Source of the DNA: JAWRCU01 sp033542235
Lineage (GTDB): Bacteria; Pseudomonadota; Alphaproteobacteria; Rhizobiales; Rhizobiaceae
Direction: 5' to 3'
Length of the DNA stretch: 64,000 nt
Assembly: GCF_033542235.1 (NCBI RefSeq)
Contig: NZ_JAWRCU010000014.1
Coordinates: forward strand, 104,054 to 168,053
This document shows positions 35,594-44,214 of the stretch, in pieces. The position numbers and the translations under genes are program-made. Within the stretch, counting starts at the first letter, position 1; each line of letters starts with the position of its first letter. The notes below the pieces were generated by a model that saw nothing but the letters and a program-made list of their open reading frames with translations, had not been told where the DNA came from and searched no databases.

Positions 35594-36346
35594 TCAATAG
35601 GTCGCCCGGCCTCCGGAAAGGTCGAACACGGCGCCGGTGGTGAAAGAGTTCTCCTCGGTCGCGAGCCAGCAGATCATGGAGGCTGCCTCGCTGAGCTCCA
35701 GCATGCGGCCGCGCGGAATCTTGGAGAGGATCATCTGCAGGAAGTCGGGTGCCTGGCTCATGGCCATGGTGGTCTTGGCAACCGCTGGCGTCACCGCGTT
35801 GACGGCGATGTCGTATTTCGCGAGTTCCTTGCCGAGCGACTTGGTGAGCGCCAACACGCCGGCCTTCGTCGACGAATAGGCGGGGGCGCCGGGATTGCCT
35901 TCCTTGCCTGCGACGGAGCTCAGGTTAACGATGCGGCCATAGCCGCGCTCGATCATGTGCGGAACGACGGCGCGGCAGACGAAGAACGTGCCGACGAGGC
36001 CGACATGGACCACGTCCATGAACGCCTGGGGCGGATACTCCCAGGTATTGGCGTTGGGGCCGACGATGGCGGCATTGTTGATGAGGATGTCGATTTTGCC
36101 GAACCGGTCCAGCACTGCCCTGACCGCGGCATCCACCGATTCCACGCTGCCGATGTCGGCATGCAGCGTCTGCACCTTGCCGTCACGGCCATATTTCCGG
36201 TCGAGCGTATCGAGCAGCTTCTGGTCGCGGTCCCAGATGGAAACAGAGCCACCGTGCTGCAGCATGCGCTCGGCAACGGACAGGCCGATGCCTTGCCCAC
36301 CGCCGGTGATGATGGCAACGCGGTTCTCGAAATCATAGCTGTTCAT
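35594..36346 (-). CDS. SDR oxidoreductase, probable 2-keto-3-deoxy-L-rhamnonate 4-dehydrogenase
   Basis: 250-residue classical short-chain dehydrogenase. Cofactor motif TGGGQGIG, NNAAIVG, catalytic Ser in NLSSVAG and YSSTKAG (Tyr-x3-Lys) are intact. An aspartate follows the second strand (IWDRDQK), favouring NAD+. In the Sphingomonas-type non-phosphorylative route the SDR LRA5 oxidises 2-keto-3-deoxy-L-rhamnonate at C4; position in this operon suggests that job, but sugar 1-dehydrogenase activity cannot be excluded. It lies after the binding-protein gene, separated by a strong hairpin. Confidence 0.75.
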   Translation of the reverse strand: MNSYDFENRVAIITGGGQGIGLSVAERMLQHGGSVSIWDRDQKLLDTLDRKYGRDGKVQTLHADIGSVESVDAAVRAVLDRFGKIDILINNAAIVGPNANTWEYPPQAFMDVVHVGLVGTFFVCRAVVPHMIERGYGRIVNLSSVAGKEGNPGAPAYSSTKAGVLALTKSLGKELAKYDIAVNAVTPAVAKTTMAMSQAPDFLQMILSKIPRGRMLELSEAASMICWLATEENSFTTGAVFDLSGGRATY

Positions 36347-36375
36347 GGCCCAAAAGTCCTCGGTGGTGGACAGAA

Positions 36376-36401
36376 AGGCGCCGGCCTTTCAGCCGGCGCC
36401 T
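36376..36401 (-). terminator. Strong hairpin between the binding-protein and SDR genes
   Basis: AGGCGCCGGC and GCCGGCGCCT form a perfect 10-bp stem with a 6-base loop; on the minus strand TTTCTG follows. Placed right after the binding-protein gene, it probably reduces read-through or stabilises the upstream mRNA end, giving more binding protein than enzyme. Confidence 0.6.
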
Positions 36402-36418
36402 CGAGAGTTGATGACCCT

Positions 36419-37411
36419 CTAGAAGTTGAACTCGTCGATGTTCTCGGCGTTGAAGGTCGTGAGTGAAGCCTGCGTGTTGATCGAATTGCCCTTATTGATG
36501 GTGATCGTCCCCAGGTTCGGGACATCGAAGGTGGCGCCGACCTCGTTCTTCACGGTGCCGTTCTTGAGATCTACCGAGAAATGGGCAGCCAGCCAGCCCT
36601 CATTGTAAGGCGACCAGAGCTGGAAGGCCTTCACGGTCCCGTCCTTGATGAAGTCGCGCATTTCGCTCGGCAGGCCGAGGCCGGTCACCTTCACCTGCTC
36701 GGCGACGCCGCGCGACTGGACGACCTGCGCGGCGGCGGCCACGCCGACGGTCGTCGGCGCGATCACGCCCTTGAGGTTGGGGTAATTGGAGAGCAGCGCT
36801 TCCATCTCCGTGGTCGACTTCTCCGGCTGGTCGTCGCCGTAGACCGTCGCCACCAGCTTCATCTTGGCGTACTTCGGATCCTTGAGCGCCTCGTTCATGC
36901 CCTGGATCCAGAAGTTCTGATCAGGCGCTTCGGTGGTGGCCGAGAGAATTGCGATCTCGCCCTCGTAACCGATCAGCGAGCCAACCATCTCCACCTGATC
37001 GGCGCCCACCTTGGTGAAGTCGGTCGGCAGGATGGTTGCGTCGCGATGCGGCTCGTTGCCGGTGATGTCGCCGTTCACGGTAAGGATGGTGATACCCTTT
37101 GCGCGGGCGGCGTCGAACACCTGGTTCAGCGCGTCCGGGCTGTTGGGGGATATGGCGATGACGTCGACGCCGCGCTGGACCTGCGCCTCGATGAACGGGA
37201 TCTGCGAGGTCGCTTCGGCGGTCGCCGGGGCGACGAACTCGAAGTTGCAGGCAATCTTCTGGCAGGCGTCGACGAAGCCCTTGGTCAGGGAATCGAAATA
37301 CGGATTGCCGGTATTCTTGCCGATGAAGACGATATCGATCTTGTCCTTGGCAAAGGCGCCGGTCGACAGAGCAAGGCTCGCCGCCAGAACCATCATTGAT
37401 TTCTTCAGCAC
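36419..37411 (-). CDS. rhaS: ABC sugar transporter binding protein, rhamnose type (RhaS-like)
   Basis: 330 residues, starting at GTG 37411 with AAGGAGG at good distance. The signal peptide is LKKSMMVLAASLALSTGAFA. The mature protein is a type I periplasmic binding protein (IDIVFIGKNTGNPYFDSLTKGF, DVIAISPNSPDALNQVF, GVIAPTTVGVAAAAQVVQSRG) and resembles RhaS of Rhizobium leguminosarum. With RhaT and two permeases it imports L-rhamnose or a similar deoxysugar. The neighbouring mutarotase and rhamnonate dehydratase support that ligand. Confidence 0.87.
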   Translation of the reverse strand: MLKKSMMVLAASLALSTGAFAKDKIDIVFIGKNTGNPYFDSLTKGFVDACQKIACNFEFVAPATAEATSQIPFIEAQVQRGVDVIAISPNSPDALNQVFDAARAKGITILTVNGDITGNEPHRDATILPTDFTKVGADQVEMVGSLIGYEGEIAILSATTEAPDQNFWIQGMNEALKDPKYAKMKLVATVYGDDQPEKSTTEMEALLSNYPNLKGVIAPTTVGVAAAAQVVQSRGVAEQVKVTGLGLPSEMRDFIKDGTVKAFQLWSPYNEGWLAAHFSVDLKNGTVKNEVGATFDVPNLGTITINKGNSINTQASLTTFNAENIDEFNF

Positions 37412-37477
37412 TTCAAATCCTCCTTGTTGAAAGTAGCTGTCGATGTATCCCGGTCTCGACCCGGGGTAGTTGCCCCG

Positions 37478-38482
37478 CTACCTCTGCGTGCGGGAATAGA
37501 TGAAATTGGTGGCGATGATTGCGACGATGAGCAGCACACCCAGCACCGTGAGCTGAATGGCCGGCAACAGGTTGGCGACCGTCATGCCCGTGGACACGAC
37601 GACCAGCAGCCAGGCGGCGAGAAAGGTGCCGAGAATGGTGCCGCGGCCGCCGAAGATGTAAGTGCCGCCCAGCATCGCCATGAGCACCATCTGCAGCTCC
37701 CCGCCAAGGCCGAGGTCGTAACGCACCGATCCGAGACGCGAGGCGGTCATCATGCCGGCAACGGCGGCGACCAGCCCCATGAGCAGGAACAGGACAAGCT
37801 TGATCCGCCGCGTGCGGATGCCGGCATAGCGGGCCGCCACCTCGTTGGTGCCGATCTGGTAGATCTGCCGGCCAAAGATGGTGCTGGCCAATGTCAGCCC
37901 CAGCACGAGGGCGGCGACGACGAAGATCACCACCGGCATCGGCACCCCGAGCACCAGCACCTTGTCGATCCCGATGAACCAGTCCGGCACGCGGATCGAC
38001 TTGTCGCCGGCGATAAGCTGCGCCAGCCCCCGGCAGAGCGTCAACGTGCCAATGGTGACGATGATGGAGGGTAGCTGCAGGGCGATGATCATGAACGCGT
38101 TGAGCACGCCTGTCGCAAGGCCCGCGAGGAGGCCGATGGCGACGGCAATCGGAATCGGGAAGCCGGAGGCCTGCGCCCAGGCGAAAAGGCAGGCCGAGAG
38201 CGCCATGTTCGCTGCAGGCGAGAGATCGATCTCGCCGGCGATGATCACCATGGTCAGCACCAGCGCGACAATGGCGAACTCTGCCGAAAGCGTGAAGCTG
38301 CGCAGAATATATCCGATGTCGAGGAAATAGGGCGACAGCTGGCTGGCGAAGACGATCGCGGCGATCAGGAGCACGAGCGTCATTGTCTCGGGCCGCACGA
38401 GGATGACGTGCCACAGCGGGCGCGGCGCCGCCGCTTCCAGTCTCGTCGGCGAGGTCAGAGTAGGCGTGCCCATCGTGCTCAT
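37478..38482 (-). CDS. rhaQ: ABC sugar transporter permease (RhaQ-like)
   Basis: 334 residues with about nine membrane helices. AGEIDLSPAANMALSACLFAW and the glycine-rich ALQLPSIIVTIGTLTLCRG are typical of RbsC/RhaPQ permeases, as is LGGTYIFGGRGTILGTFLAA near the end. It overlaps the upstream permease gene by ATGA (38479-38482). Which of the two permeases is P and which is Q is assigned by order alone. Confidence 0.85.
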   Translation of the reverse strand: MSTMGTPTLTSPTRLEAAAPRPLWHVILVRPETMTLVLLIAAIVFASQLSPYFLDIGYILRSFTLSAEFAIVALVLTMVIIAGEIDLSPAANMALSACLFAWAQASGFPIPIAVAIGLLAGLATGVLNAFMIIALQLPSIIVTIGTLTLCRGLAQLIAGDKSIRVPDWFIGIDKVLVLGVPMPVVIFVVAALVLGLTLASTIFGRQIYQIGTNEVAARYAGIRTRRIKLVLFLLMGLVAAVAGMMTASRLGSVRYDLGLGGELQMVLMAMLGGTYIFGGRGTILGTFLAAWLLVVVSTGMTVANLLPAIQLTVLGVLLIVAIIATNFIYSRTQR

Positions 38483-39465
38483 GCCCGCATCCGTTTCAGG
38501 CTGACGATGCCTTGCAGCCGGACCGAGCGATCGATCACCAGCGCGACAAGGATGACCGCCCCGTAAATGGCGCCTTGCGCTATGCCCGGAATGCCCAGCA
38601 GCGGCAAAGCCGCGGCGACGCAACCCAGCAGCAGCACGCCGAGCATCACCCCCAGCACGGTGCCGACGCCGCCATTGATCGAGACGCCGCCGATTACCAC
38701 CGCCGCGATGACCTGAAACTCGAAGCCAAAGCCCGTATTGGAGGGATTCACGAAGCCCCAGCGGCTCGCATACATGATGCCGGCGAGGCCGGACAGCGCC
38801 CCCGAGATCGTGAAGACAAGCAGCGTCACCCGGTTGACCTTGACGCCGCGCAGCGCCGCCGCGGCCGGGTTCGATCCGAGCGCGAAGATCTGCCGGCCTA
38901 CTCGCGTATGCATTGTGAACCAGTAAGCCAGGGCGGCGATGCCGAGCGCCATCAGGATGATCCAAGGAATCCCGAAGATCGGTGACGTCTGGCTCATCGC
39001 CTTGAGGGCTGAGGGCACGAACTGGCGGTCCACCTGGCGCGCATTGGAGACGATAAAGGTGAGGCCGCGATAAAGGTTGAGCGTGCCCAGCGTCACGATG
39101 ATCGCAGGCAGCCTGAAGGCTGTCACGAGCGCGCCGTTGACGAGACCGAGCAGCGCACCCGTGCCGATGGCGACGATGAAGCCTACACCCCACGGAATTT
39201 CGGGCAGGTCGCGGAACATCATGCCGGTGAGCATCGCCGAGAGGCCGAGCATCGAGCCGATCGAGAGATCGACATGGCGAGCCACGATCACGAGCATCTG
39301 CCCCATGGCGGCGATCATGATCAGCGGCACGAGCAGGAGGATCACGCGCAGCTGGTTCACCGTCAGGAACTGCGGCTTGTAGAGACCGACGGTCAGGCAG
39401 AAGAGCAGGATCATCGCGGCGATGCCTGCCTCGCGTCGCAGAAGGGTGCCGCGCAACATGTTCAT
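38479..39465 (-). CDS. rhaP: ABC sugar transporter permease (RhaP-like)
   Basis: 328 residues, about nine helices. VARHVDLSIGSMLGLSAMLTG and AFRLPAIIVTLGTLNLYRGL match the paired permease, with VVIGGVSINGGVGTVLGVMLG in the last third. Start and stop overlap its neighbours by four bases each (ATGA), showing tight translational coupling within the transporter block. Confidence 0.85.
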   Translation of the reverse strand: MNMLRGTLLRREAGIAAMILLFCLTVGLYKPQFLTVNQLRVILLLVPLIMIAAMGQMLVIVARHVDLSIGSMLGLSAMLTGMMFRDLPEIPWGVGFIVAIGTGALLGLVNGALVTAFRLPAIIVTLGTLNLYRGLTFIVSNARQVDRQFVPSALKAMSQTSPIFGIPWIILMALGIAALAYWFTMHTRVGRQIFALGSNPAAAALRGVKVNRVTLLVFTISGALSGLAGIMYASRWGFVNPSNTGFGFEFQVIAAVVIGGVSINGGVGTVLGVMLGVLLLGCVAAALPLLGIPGIAQGAIYGAVILVALVIDRSVRLQGIVSLKRMRA

Positions 39466-40985
39466 GCCGCCGCCTCGACACGCTGGGCGCGCGGCACGGC
39501 GGCCTGCATCACCTTCTCCTGGGTCGCCTCGGTCCTCGGAATCTCGGCCGTCAGGCGCCCCTCGGCCATCACCAGGACGCGATCGCAGAGCGCCAGCAGT
39601 TCGGGAAGCTCGGACGAGATCAGCAGGATGGCTCTTCCCTGCGCGGCGAGCTCGCCGATGATGTCGTAGAATTCGGCCTTGACCCCGATGTCGACGCCGC
39701 GGGTCGGCTCGTCGAGGATCAGAATGCTCGGGTCGGAGAGAAGCCAGCGTGCGAGGATGGCCTTCTGCTGATTGCCGCCCGAAAGCTCGCCTATGGGCTG
39801 GTTGATCGAGGCCAGGCGGATGCGAAGCTTCTTCACGGACTCGGCGGCGAGCACCCTTTCGGTCGCACGCCTGATGATACCGCTCGGCGCAATCTTGCCC
39901 GGTACGGCGGCTGTGATGTTCTGCTCGACCGGAAGGCTGCGGAAGATGCCCGCCGTGGCCCGGTCTTCGGGCACGAAGGCCAGGCCGAGCGCTATTGCGT
40001 CGTCGGGCTGGCGGATGTCCGCCAGCTTGCCGTTCACCTTCACCGAACCGCTCTCCGCCGGCTGCACTCCAAAGATCGCGCAGGCCACGTCGGTGCGGCC
40101 GGCACCGACGAGGCCGCCCAGCCCGACGATCTCTCCGTGCCGTACCGTGAAGCTGATGTCCCGGAACCTGCCCGGCAGCGTCAAACGCTCGACTTCGAGC
40201 GCGACCTCGCCGATCGAGGCATTCTGCTTGTGCATGTACTCCTTGAGCGGTCGCCCGATCATCAGGCGTATGATGTCGGCGTCGTCCAGCTTGCCGATGG
40301 CGTCGGTGGAGACCTTGTTGCCATCGCGAAAAATGGTGACGCGATCGCAGAGCGCGCGCACCTCTTCGAGCCGGTGGGAGATGAAGATGATGGTGCGCCC
40401 CTCGTCGCGCAGGCGGCGAGCGATGCCGAACAGCGTCTCCACCTCCTTGGGCGTCAGCGGCGCGGTCGGCTCGTCCATGATGATGAGCCGGCTGTCGGAT
40501 GCAAGCGCGCGGCCGATCTCGACCATCTGTTGATCCGCGATGGAAAGACCGCGCATCGGCCTGGTCACGTCGATGGCGACGTCGAGCAGGTCCATGTGCC
40601 GGCGTGCCTCGCGCGTCATCTCCGGCCACGGCACGCGACTGAACCAGCCGCCCTCGCCGCGGCCGAGCACGAGGTTTTCCGCAACCGACAGATCGGGGAA
40701 GGAGATCGGCTCCTGGTGGATGAGCGTGATGCCGAGCTTCTGCGCCACGATCGGACTGGAAATGTCGACGGGCTGCCCATTCAGGTTGAGCGTGCCGCGC
40801 GTGGGCCTGTGCACACCCGCGAGGATCTTGGCGAATGTCGATTTGCCGGCGCCATTCTCGCCGAGGAGCGCATGGATCTCGCCCTTTGTCAGATCGAGAT
40901 CGACATCGCGCAGGACCTCGACCCCGGCGAAGGACTTCGAGATGCCACGAGCCGAGAGCAGCGGAACGGTCCAGTTGTCGCTCAT
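39462..40985 (-). CDS. rhaT: ABC sugar transporter ATP-binding protein, tandem ATPase (RhaT-like)
   Basis: 507 residues with two ATPase cassettes. The first has Walker A GENGAGKSTFAKIL, Q-loop and Walker B LIIMDEPTAPL. The second has a degenerate Walker A (GLVGAGRTDVACAIF), signature LSGGNQQKAILARWL and Walker B ILILDEPTRG. This asymmetry is normal for sugar-type (RbsA) ATPases. It powers the importer at the cytoplasmic face. Confidence 0.9.
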   Translation of the reverse strand: MSDNWTVPLLSARGISKSFAGVEVLRDVDLDLTKGEIHALLGENGAGKSTFAKILAGVHRPTRGTLNLNGQPVDISSPIVAQKLGITLIHQEPISFPDLSVAENLVLGRGEGGWFSRVPWPEMTREARRHMDLLDVAIDVTRPMRGLSIADQQMVEIGRALASDSRLIIMDEPTAPLTPKEVETLFGIARRLRDEGRTIIFISHRLEEVRALCDRVTIFRDGNKVSTDAIGKLDDADIIRLMIGRPLKEYMHKQNASIGEVALEVERLTLPGRFRDISFTVRHGEIVGLGGLVGAGRTDVACAIFGVQPAESGSVKVNGKLADIRQPDDAIALGLAFVPEDRATAGIFRSLPVEQNITAAVPGKIAPSGIIRRATERVLAAESVKKLRIRLASINQPIGELSGGNQQKAILARWLLSDPSILILDEPTRGVDIGVKAEFYDIIGELAAQGRAILLISSELPELLALCDRVLVMAEGRLTAEIPRTEATQEKVMQAAVPRAQRVEAAA

Positions 40986-42028
40986 GCCGGCACTGGGGCT
41001 GCGGGATGCAACAATCCTTGCGACTTCAGGTCGGCCCAGAAGGCTCCAGGTATCCTCGCGTCGAGCGCAGCCACGTTGGCCCTCACCTCGGAAGGCTTTG
41101 CGGCGCCTGGGATCACGGATACGACGGCGGGGTGCGCGAGCACGAACTGCAGCGCCGCTGCCGGCATGCTGACGGAGTGGGTCGTGCAGACCGCTTCGAT
41201 GCCGCGCACCTTCGCCTGAACCTCCGGCGGAGCTTTTCCGTAGGCGTACATGGCGCCGGCCCCTGAGCCGGTGACCAGGATGCCGGAGGCGAACGGAGCG
41301 CCTATGATGACGCCGATCCCGCGATCCAGGCAACGCTTCATGCTGGTGTCGAGGACGGACTGGTCGAGGAGGGTATAGGGAACCGCGACGATCGCGAAAT
41401 CGACGTCGATCTCGGTCAGCATCTCGTCGAGATTGCCGGGCACGTTGTTGCCGACGCCGATTGCCTTGATGTGCCCATGCCGCTTGAGCTCCTCGAGCGC
41501 CTTCATGCCGGTGCCGGTGAGCTGCTTCATGAAGCCGGTGACGGCCTCGGGAGTGTGGAACATGGTGTCGAGATCGTGGATCACCAGCGAGTCCACGGTG
41601 TTGAGGGCCAGGCGCTGCAAGACCTGTTCGTAGGCGCGCATAATCCCGTCATATGTGTAGTCGAACACCACGTCGAACGGGAGCCCGCCGGCCCATGGGG
41701 CAGTGCTGAACGTCGCCGGATCGTCTGGCCGCCGCAGGATCCGCCCCACCTTGGTGTTGACGATGAACTCGTCCCGCGGGCGCTGGCGCAGGAAGCCGCC
41801 GAGCCGATGCTCGGAAAGCCCACGGCCGTACCACGGCGCCGTGTCGTAGAACCTCACTCCCGAATTCCACGCGGCCTCCAGTGTGGCGCGCGATTCCGCT
41901 TCGTCGACTTTGCCGTAAAGCTCGCCCAGATGCGCGGCGCCGAAGCCGAAGATCGGCAATTCCAGCGAAGTCCGCCCGACACGGCGGCGAGTGGAAATGG
42001 AGACGGTCACGGCTTCGGTCCCTCCCAT
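40982..42028 (-). CDS. Aldo/keto reductase, probable L-rhamnose/L-fucose 1-dehydrogenase
   Basis: 348 residues. GVRFYDTAPWYGRGLSEHRLGGFL carries the AKR Asp and Tyr; Lys is in VNTKVGRIL and His in SLVIHDLD. This is the L-fucose/D-threo-aldose 1-dehydrogenase subgroup, which oxidises sugars at C1 to lactones with NAD(P)+. As first gene of the leftward operon, it would supply the lactone for the divergently encoded lactonase. A GTG seven codons in, preceded by GGGAGGG, is a possible alternative start. Confidence 0.83.
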   Translation of the reverse strand: MGGTEAVTVSISTRRRVGRTSLELPIFGFGAAHLGELYGKVDEAESRATLEAAWNSGVRFYDTAPWYGRGLSEHRLGGFLRQRPRDEFIVNTKVGRILRRPDDPATFSTAPWAGGLPFDVVFDYTYDGIMRAYEQVLQRLALNTVDSLVIHDLDTMFHTPEAVTGFMKQLTGTGMKALEELKRHGHIKAIGVGNNVPGNLDEMLTEIDVDFAIVAVPYTLLDQSVLDTSMKRCLDRGIGVIIGAPFASGILVTGSGAGAMYAYGKAPPEVQAKVRGIEAVCTTHSVSMPAAALQFVLAHPAVVSVIPGAAKPSEVRANVAALDARIPGAFWADLKSQGLLHPAAPVPA

Positions 42029-42073
42029 AGCAGTGCGGCGAGGTGCTCCTCCGCCCGTTCGCCGACGGGTGTC

Positions 42074-42120
42074 TTGTCAGACAAAAATTAGTTTGACAAG
42101 TATGGAAATTAGTTTGACAA
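42074..42120. promoter_or_regulatory. Operator region of the divergent sugar operons
   Basis: TTGTCAGACAA (42074-42084) fits the TTGT-N3-ACAA pattern bound by FadR-subfamily GntR proteins. Next to it AAATTAGTTTGACAA occurs twice without a mismatch, at 42085-42099 and 42106-42120, exactly 21 bp apart. All lie in the 160-base gap between the two divergent operons, and a GntR gene is second in the rightward one. Confidence 0.65.
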
Positions 42121-42188
42121 ATTTCCCATTCCTGGCAAGCGTTGGCAGGCTGTCTCGCAAGAGGTGAGCTGCAAGGGAGAGAGCGCCG

Positions 42189-43067
42189 GTGCCAGATTTT
42201 CCGATCATCGATACGCATCTGCACGTCTGGGATCAGACGCGGCTGAAATACAGCGCGTTCGAGGGTAGCCCGCTTTTTGGCCATCCCTATCATGTCGAAG
42301 ATTACCAGAGAGATTGCGGCAATCTGCAGATCGAGGCGATGGTCTTTCTCGAATGCTACGCCGATTTCTGGGAGGGTGGCGGGCAGTACATCGACGAGAT
42401 CGAGTTCGTCGAGGAAGAGCAGAAACGCGATCCGCGCATCAAGGCGATCATCCCGATGGCGCCGCTCGAATGGGGCAGGCGGGTCGAGCCGATGCTCGAG
42501 AAGATGCGCGACGAGCATCCCAGCGTCCGCGGCATCCGCCGCATCATGGAATTTGACGCCAATCCGCGCCAGCTGACGATGAGCGAGGGCTTCATCGAGG
42601 GTGTCAATCTGCTCGCGAAGTTCGGATGGTCGTTCGACATCAATCCCAATTACACGCAAATGGATTTCATTCGGGAGTTCGTCCGCCGGGTCAGCGGCGT
42701 GCCGATGATCCTCGACCATTGCGGCAAGCCCGGCATCCGCCACGGCAAGATCGACCAGTTCCGCGAAGACATGCAGGACCTGGCGAGGCACCCCGACCTG
42801 TGGGTGAAACTTTCCGATCTGCCGCCCTACGCCAGCGAGAATTGGACGGAGGAAGAGTTGCGGCCCTACATCGAGGCGACGCTGGATGCCTTCGGGCCCG
42901 AGCGCACCATCTATGCGGGCGATTATCCGATCCTGCTGCAGGCAACCAGCATGACCGAGTGGGTCGCGGTGCTGGACAACGCATTTGCCGATCTCGGGCT
43001 CAGCGAATCCGAAACGCGCAAGATCTACCGCGATAACGCCAACATGTTCTACCGACTCGGGCTATAG
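42189..43067 (+). CDS. Amidohydrolase-family sugar lactonase (L-rhamnono/L-fuconolactonase type)
   Basis: 292 residues starting at GTG 42189 after a purine-rich AAGGGAGAGAG. The metal-binding start PIIDTHLHVWD is followed by MILDHCGKPGIRHG and the last metal ligand Asp in TIYAGDYPILL (variant of the GSDWP pattern). This TIM-barrel COG3618 type hydrolyses sugar lactones to aldonic acids. It opens the rightward operon and is the logical second step after the reductase. Confidence 0.85.
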   Translation: MPDFPIIDTHLHVWDQTRLKYSAFEGSPLFGHPYHVEDYQRDCGNLQIEAMVFLECYADFWEGGGQYIDEIEFVEEEQKRDPRIKAIIPMAPLEWGRRVEPMLEKMRDEHPSVRGIRRIMEFDANPRQLTMSEGFIEGVNLLAKFGWSFDINPNYTQMDFIREFVRRVSGVPMILDHCGKPGIRHGKIDQFREDMQDLARHPDLWVKLSDLPPYASENWTEEELRPYIEATLDAFGPERTIYAGDYPILLQATSMTEWVAVLDNAFADLGLSESETRKIYRDNANMFYRLGL

Positions 43068-43085
43068 CGCGACGCCCGAGCCACG

Positions 43086-43889
43086 ATGAGCAAGATCGCC
43101 ATGGGAACGCTCTCAAGCGGAACTCCGATCAGGGACGCCTTCTCCGAAGCCGTCGAGGCCGAACGCGAGCCTGAGGCAAGAGACTTCGGCGGCGGGGCGC
43201 TGGATCGCCGGTCGATCGCGGAACAGGTCGCCAGCAGAATTCTGGCGATGATAAAATCCGGCAATCTCAAATCCGGCGACAGGCTACCGACCGAGCAGCA
43301 AATGTCGATCGCTTTCGGGATTTCACGGCCACCGTTACGCGAAGCTTTGAAGGCGCTGACCCTGATGGGCGTGCTGATGAGTCGGCAAGGCGGCCGCTAC
43401 ACGGTTACGGATCTTTCTCCAGGCCGGCTGGTCGCGCCATTCAACACCATGCTGTCGGTTGCCGACGCTGATGTGCATCAGCAGTTCGAGACCCGGACCG
43501 TGGTCGATCTCGAGCTCGTTCGGCTGTGCGCAGAGCGGGCTTCGCCAGAGCTGCGCAAGCGCATCCTCAAGCTTGCCGTGGATGGTCGCGCCTTCGAGCA
43601 CGATCCCGTGGCCTTCCGGCTGCTGGATATCGAATTCCACCAGGCGATAAACCAGGGCGCCGGCAATGCGCTTCTCTCTGCGCTCTCCCAGGTGCTGTAC
43701 GACCTCGGATTGGATGTGCGCCGCACCGCCAGCGAGGTTCCGGGCGTCATCGCCAAAAGCGTGAAGCAGCACATTGCCGTTGCCGACGCGCTGTTGGCGA
43801 GGGATGCTGCGGCGGCCGTCGCCGCCTATCGCGCTCACCTGGAACATGTGCGCGACTCGACCATCATGGCGATCGCCAAACGACCATAG
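43086..43889 (+). CDS. GntR-family regulator, FadR subgroup, of the sugar operons
   Basis: 267 residues. Winged HTH: AEQVASRILAMIKSGNLKSG, DRLPTEQQMSIAFGISRPPLREALKALTLMG. The C-terminal FCD ligand domain has the metal-binding DxxFH pattern (LLDIEFHQAINQGAGN) and a second His in KQHIAVADALL. It likely represses both divergent operons until a pathway sugar acid binds. It is 18 bases after the lactonase gene and adjacent to the operator described. Confidence 0.9.
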   Translation: MSKIAMGTLSSGTPIRDAFSEAVEAEREPEARDFGGGALDRRSIAEQVASRILAMIKSGNLKSGDRLPTEQQMSIAFGISRPPLREALKALTLMGVLMSRQGGRYTVTDLSPGRLVAPFNTMLSVADADVHQQFETRTVVDLELVRLCAERASPELRKRILKLAVDGRAFEHDPVAFRLLDIEFHQAINQGAGNALLSALSQVLYDLGLDVRRTASEVPGVIAKSVKQHIAVADALLARDAAAAVAAYRAHLEHVRDSTIMAIAKRP

Positions 43890-43896
43890 GATCCAA

Positions 43897-44214
43897 ATGC
43901 CAGAACGAATTGCCTTCCGCATGAACCTGTTTCCGGGCCAGGCGGCCGAATACGAGAAGCGCCATGACGAGATATTTCCCGACCTTGTCGACGCCCTCAA
44001 AGAGGCCGGCGTGTCGGACTATTCGATCTGGCTCGACCCTGAAACCAACCACCTGTTCGGCATTCTTACGCGCAGCGACGATCACAAAATGGACCGACTG
44101 CCCGATACGGAAGTGATGAAGCGCTGGTGGAAGTACATGGCCGATATCATGCAGACGCATCCCGACGACGTGCCTGTGCAGGTGCCGCTCAAGCGCGTGT
44201 TCTATTTGCCATGA
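43897..44214 (+). CDS. rhaM: L-rhamnose mutarotase
   Basis: 105 residues from ATG 43897, the family length. FRMNLFPGQAAEYEKRHDEIFPDL, then SIWLDPETNHLFGILTRSDD and RWWKYMADIM are diagnostic; the catalytic His and Tyr/Trp positions are present. It interconverts alpha and beta L-rhamnose (called RhaU in Rhizobium leguminosarum). Its ATGA overlaps the next start. Confidence 0.93.
   Translation: MPERIAFRMNLFPGQAAEYEKRHDEIFPDLVDALKEAGVSDYSIWLDPETNHLFGILTRSDDHKMDRLPDTEVMKRWWKYMADIMQTHPDDVPVQVPLKRVFYLP

Noticed and set aside
38479..40629. Apparent fusion of an ATPase fragment with the rhamnose permease
   Set aside because: The upstream part is the wrong frame of the ATPase gene; the true permease starts at 39465 with an ATGA overlap.
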